Shown piece by piece: positions 5,613 to 7,304 of a stretch of DNA of 7,304 bases. Every line of letters starts with the position of its first letter. The stretch's first letter is position 1. The notes under the pieces were generated by a model. The model did not search any database, had not been told where the DNA came from, and worked only from the letters and a program-made list of their open reading frames with translations. Both the position numbers and the translations under genes were made by a program. This DNA comes from Planctomycetota bacterium (GTDB lineage: Bacteria; Planctomycetota; UBA1135; UBA2386), in assembly GCA_003235605.1 (NCBI GenBank), contig QJVU01000597.1, forward strand, positions 1 through 7,304, given 5' to 3'.

Positions 5613-6710
5613 ATGCACCGAATACTGCCCCACATAGTCGTCGTCTTGGTCATGGATCTGACCGTCGCTCTGACGCCATGCGCCGCCCTCACGGCGCAGA
5701 CGCAGGTCACGATCTCCCCCAGCAAGGACAACACCCTCTACGAGAGTTCCACCGGCGCGCTGAGCAACGGTGCTGGCTCACGCTGCTTTGCGGGGCGGAT
5801 TGCCACGTTCGGATGGAGACGACGGGCGCTGGTCGCGTTCGACGTGGCCAAGCAGATCCCCGCCGGATCGAAGATCACCAAGGCGGACCTGGCATTGACC
5901 GTGGTCATGTCGCCCTCGTCGCCGGCGCCGTCGCCCGTCACCATCACCCTGCACAGGCTCACCGCCAACTGGGGCGAAGGCTCCTCCACCGCGTCAGGGG
6001 CGCAAGGCACTGGCGCCAGCTCGCAAACCAACGACGCCACGTGGATCCACAGGTTCTACAGCAGTCAGAAGTGGAGCAACGCAGGGGGCGACGGCAATGC
6101 CACCCCCAGCGGCAGCACGGCGGTGGGTACCAGTGGCACGGTGACGTGGGCCTCGACGCCGCAAATGGTGGCGGACGTGCAGTCCTGGCTGGACAAGCCG
6201 GCGACGAACTTCGGGTGGCTGCTCCTGGGGGATGAGAGCACGACCAAGACGGCCAGGGCATTCGCCACCAAGGAAGACACGACTGCGTCCAACAGGCCGC
6301 GGCTGATCGTCACCTACACGCCTCCCAAGGCGCAGGTTGGCTCCGTCGGGTCGGGCTGTCGAGGCAGCGCAACCTCGCCGCTCGTGCTGGCCGCGAGCGG
6401 CGTGCCGACGGTGCCCAACGCTGCGTTTGGCCTCGGTCTGAGCGGCGGGCCGTCGGGGAACGGCCTGTTCGGCCTCGGGTTCAGCCTGCTGCCGAACCCC
6501 CTGCCGCTGGGCGCTGGTTGCAACCTGTACGTGAGCACGCTGCCGATCTTCCTGGTGTTCAACGGCAATGCCAACCGCGCCATCCCTCTGCCCATCCCGA
6601 ACCAGCAATCGCTCATCGGGCTCACGCTGCACTGGCAGGGCGGGTTGGCCGATCCAAAGACCGGCTTCCTGGTCACGTCCAACGCGCTGACCACCCGGCT
6701 CGGTGTATAG
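5613..6710 (+). CDS. Exported DNRLRE/CBM96-like protein with shared C-terminal domain
   Basis: This is a 365-residue secreted protein. Residues 1-28 are a signal peptide (MHRILPHIVVVLVMDL, then an Ala-rich end, cut likely after ALTA), and this sets the start at 5613. The longer in-frame start at 5496 would put 39 polar residues in front. Residues about 32-236 match the DNRLRE family (disaggregatase-related, CBM96-like beta-sandwich): ISPSKDNTLYE (34-44), LSNGAG (50-55), RRALVAFDV (70-78), IPAGSKITKADLAL (82-95), TLHRLTANWGEG (112-123), DATWIHRFY (141-149), VTWASTPQMVADVQSWLD (177-194), NFGWLLLGDES (199-209) and RPRLIVTYTPP (228-238). This fold typically binds carbohydrate or serves as a structural domain in exported proteins. 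Residues about 241-365 form a second domain with GSGC (246-249), AGCNLY (301-306), IPN (328-330) and TSNAL (355-359), resembling the end of the Reeler-like protein. No enzymatic domain is present, so a stand-alone binding or surface protein is likely. Confidence 0.85.
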   Translation: MHRILPHIVVVLVMDLTVALTPCAALTAQTQVTISPSKDNTLYESSTGALSNGAGSRCFAGRIATFGWRRRALVAFDVAKQIPAGSKITKADLALTVVMSPSSPAPSPVTITLHRLTANWGEGSSTASGAQGTGASSQTNDATWIHRFYSSQKWSNAGGDGNATPSGSTAVGTSGTVTWASTPQMVADVQSWLDKPATNFGWLLLGDESTTKTARAFATKEDTTASNRPRLIVTYTPPKAQVGSVGSGCRGSATSPLVLAASGVPTVPNAAFGLGLSGGPSGNGLFGLGFSLLPNPLPLGAGCNLYVSTLPIFLVFNGNANRAIPLPIPNQQSLIGLTLHWQGGLADPKTGFLVTSNALTTRLGV

Positions 6711-6712
6711 CC

Positions 6713-6750
6713 ACGCGCTCGCACGAAGGCGTGACTCGGAGCCTGCGCGT
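6713..6750. terminator. Weak candidate bidirectional terminator between convergent genes
   Basis: In the 39-bp gap between stop codons, ACGCGC (6713-6718) pairs with GCGCGT (6745-6750), the last base falling in the neighbouring stop codon. An inner hairpin, CACG-AAGG-CGTG, lies at 6722-6733, and CACGC (6712-6716) can instead pair with GCGTG (6729-6733). No T-tract is present. Confidence 0.25.
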
Positions 6751-7253
6751 CACATGGCCCCCTGCCCGCGACCTCCACGCCAGCCGCGACGTCCGCCACT
6801 GCGCCCCCCGGATTCCAGGCATCGCTGCAAGGCCGGCAGGTGCCGGTCCCTCGAGGCGTTGCGTAGCCGGATGAACGTGTCGCGGACGACGGGCTCCTTG
6901 ATTCCTTCCAAGAGGCGATCGTACATCGCGACGTTCGCCTTCTCGGCCTCGCAAGCAGCCTTGCACGCGGCGTCGATTGAAGCGGGCGCTTCGATTCTCT
7001 CCGTCCATCGATCGTTGGGCGGCTCCACACCACCGGCATCGAACAGGGCCAGCAGCTCGGCTGCGTGGCGCCCCTCCGCCTCGACGAGGTTGACGAACGG
7101 ACGCAGCTGTCCGAACGTCGAGAGGATCCTCCGGTATGTCGCACGGGCCTTGTACTCGTCGTCGAGTGCCTCGCGGAGCGCCGCCAGCGTCTGCTCATCG
7201 AGCGTGAGCGGCTGCGCGCTCCGCATGATGCAGCGCACCGTGGGGAGCTCCAT
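6750..7253 (-). CDS. Ferritin-like (DUF2202-like) protein with Arg/Gly-rich tail
   Basis: This protein of at least 167 residues looks like a four-helix ferritin-like domain of the DUF2202 type. Candidate di-metal ligands are E33 in DDEYKARATY, the ExxH pair E60 and H63 in EAEGRH, E102 or E104 in EAEKANVAMYDRL, and H138 in SRDRHLPAL. The last site has Arg135 where many ferritin-like proteins have a Glu, but an S-x-x-H pattern is what I recall for DUF2202. Function in that family is poorly known; metal binding or oxidative-stress roles are inferred only from the fold. After the last helix the chain ends in a basic glycine-rich tail, about 148-167 (SGGRSGGRRGWRGGRGQG), unusual for the family. 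There is no signal peptide, so it is probably cytoplasmic. The start is uncertain: ATG at 7253 is taken, ATG at 7226 is possible, and the frame stays open with similar codon use to the right edge at 7304, so the gene may begin outside the window. Confidence 0.75.
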   Translation of the reverse strand: MELPTVRCIMRSAQPLTLDEQTLAALREALDDEYKARATYRRILSTFGQLRPFVNLVEAEGRHAAELLALFDAGGVEPPNDRWTERIEAPASIDAACKAACEAEKANVAMYDRLLEGIKEPVVRDTFIRLRNASRDRHLPALQRCLESGGRSGGRRGWRGGRGQGAM

Positions 7254-7304
7254 CCGATCGGCATCCAGGTCGTAGGTCCACGGGAGGCCCGCGTTCCTCC
7301 AGCC

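Noticed and set aside
6314..7264. Minus-strand open frame of 316 codons overlapping the DNRLRE gene end and the ferritin-like gene
   Set aside because: It spans two supported genes in another frame and its translation is a low-complexity Arg/Ser-rich product typical of GC-rich shadows.

Overview
The window is GC-rich DNA, most likely from a member of the Planctomycetota. Two of the exported proteins end in the same kind of C-terminal domain, with a G-x-G-C motif, a later G-C-[FN]-L motif, IPN and a terminal SN/TN-[GA]-L-type strand. From memory I associate this domain with large families of exported planctomycete proteins. None of the chosen start codons has a clear Shine-Dalgarno sequence, which also fits that phylum. 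The lineage is an inference from protein style, because no ribosomal or marker gene is present.

Layout: (1) 1-199, minus strand, the 5' part of an unrecognised gene that runs off the left edge. (2) 200-400, a divergent intergenic region. (3) 401-1387, plus strand, an exported 328-aa protein with a Reeler-like (choice-of-anchor V type) domain, one CxxCH motif and the shared C-terminal domain. (4) 1436-4222, minus strand and convergent with the previous gene, a 928-aa lipoprotein built almost entirely from 18 ELWxxDGT repeats. (5) 4223-4437, a divergent intergenic region with nested inverted repeats. (6) 4438-5439, plus strand, an exported 333-aa HEAT-repeat-like protein. (7) 5613-6710, plus strand, an exported 365-aa DNRLRE/CBM96-like protein carrying the shared C-terminal domain. 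(8) 6750-7253, minus strand and convergent, a ferritin-like (DUF2202-like) protein with an Arg/Gly-rich tail; its frame stays open to the right edge.

Nearly every complete gene has a Sec signal peptide or lipobox, so the window reads as a run of separately transcribed genes for exported or surface proteins, with one probably cytoplasmic ferritin-like gene. The alternating orientations and the gaps with hairpins argue against a single operon. I see no tRNA, rRNA, CRISPR array, insertion sequence, phage gene, defence system or biosynthetic cluster. The most interesting unresolved element is the shared, uncharacterised C-terminal domain on two otherwise unrelated secreted proteins, followed by the structure of the 18-repeat lipoprotein.
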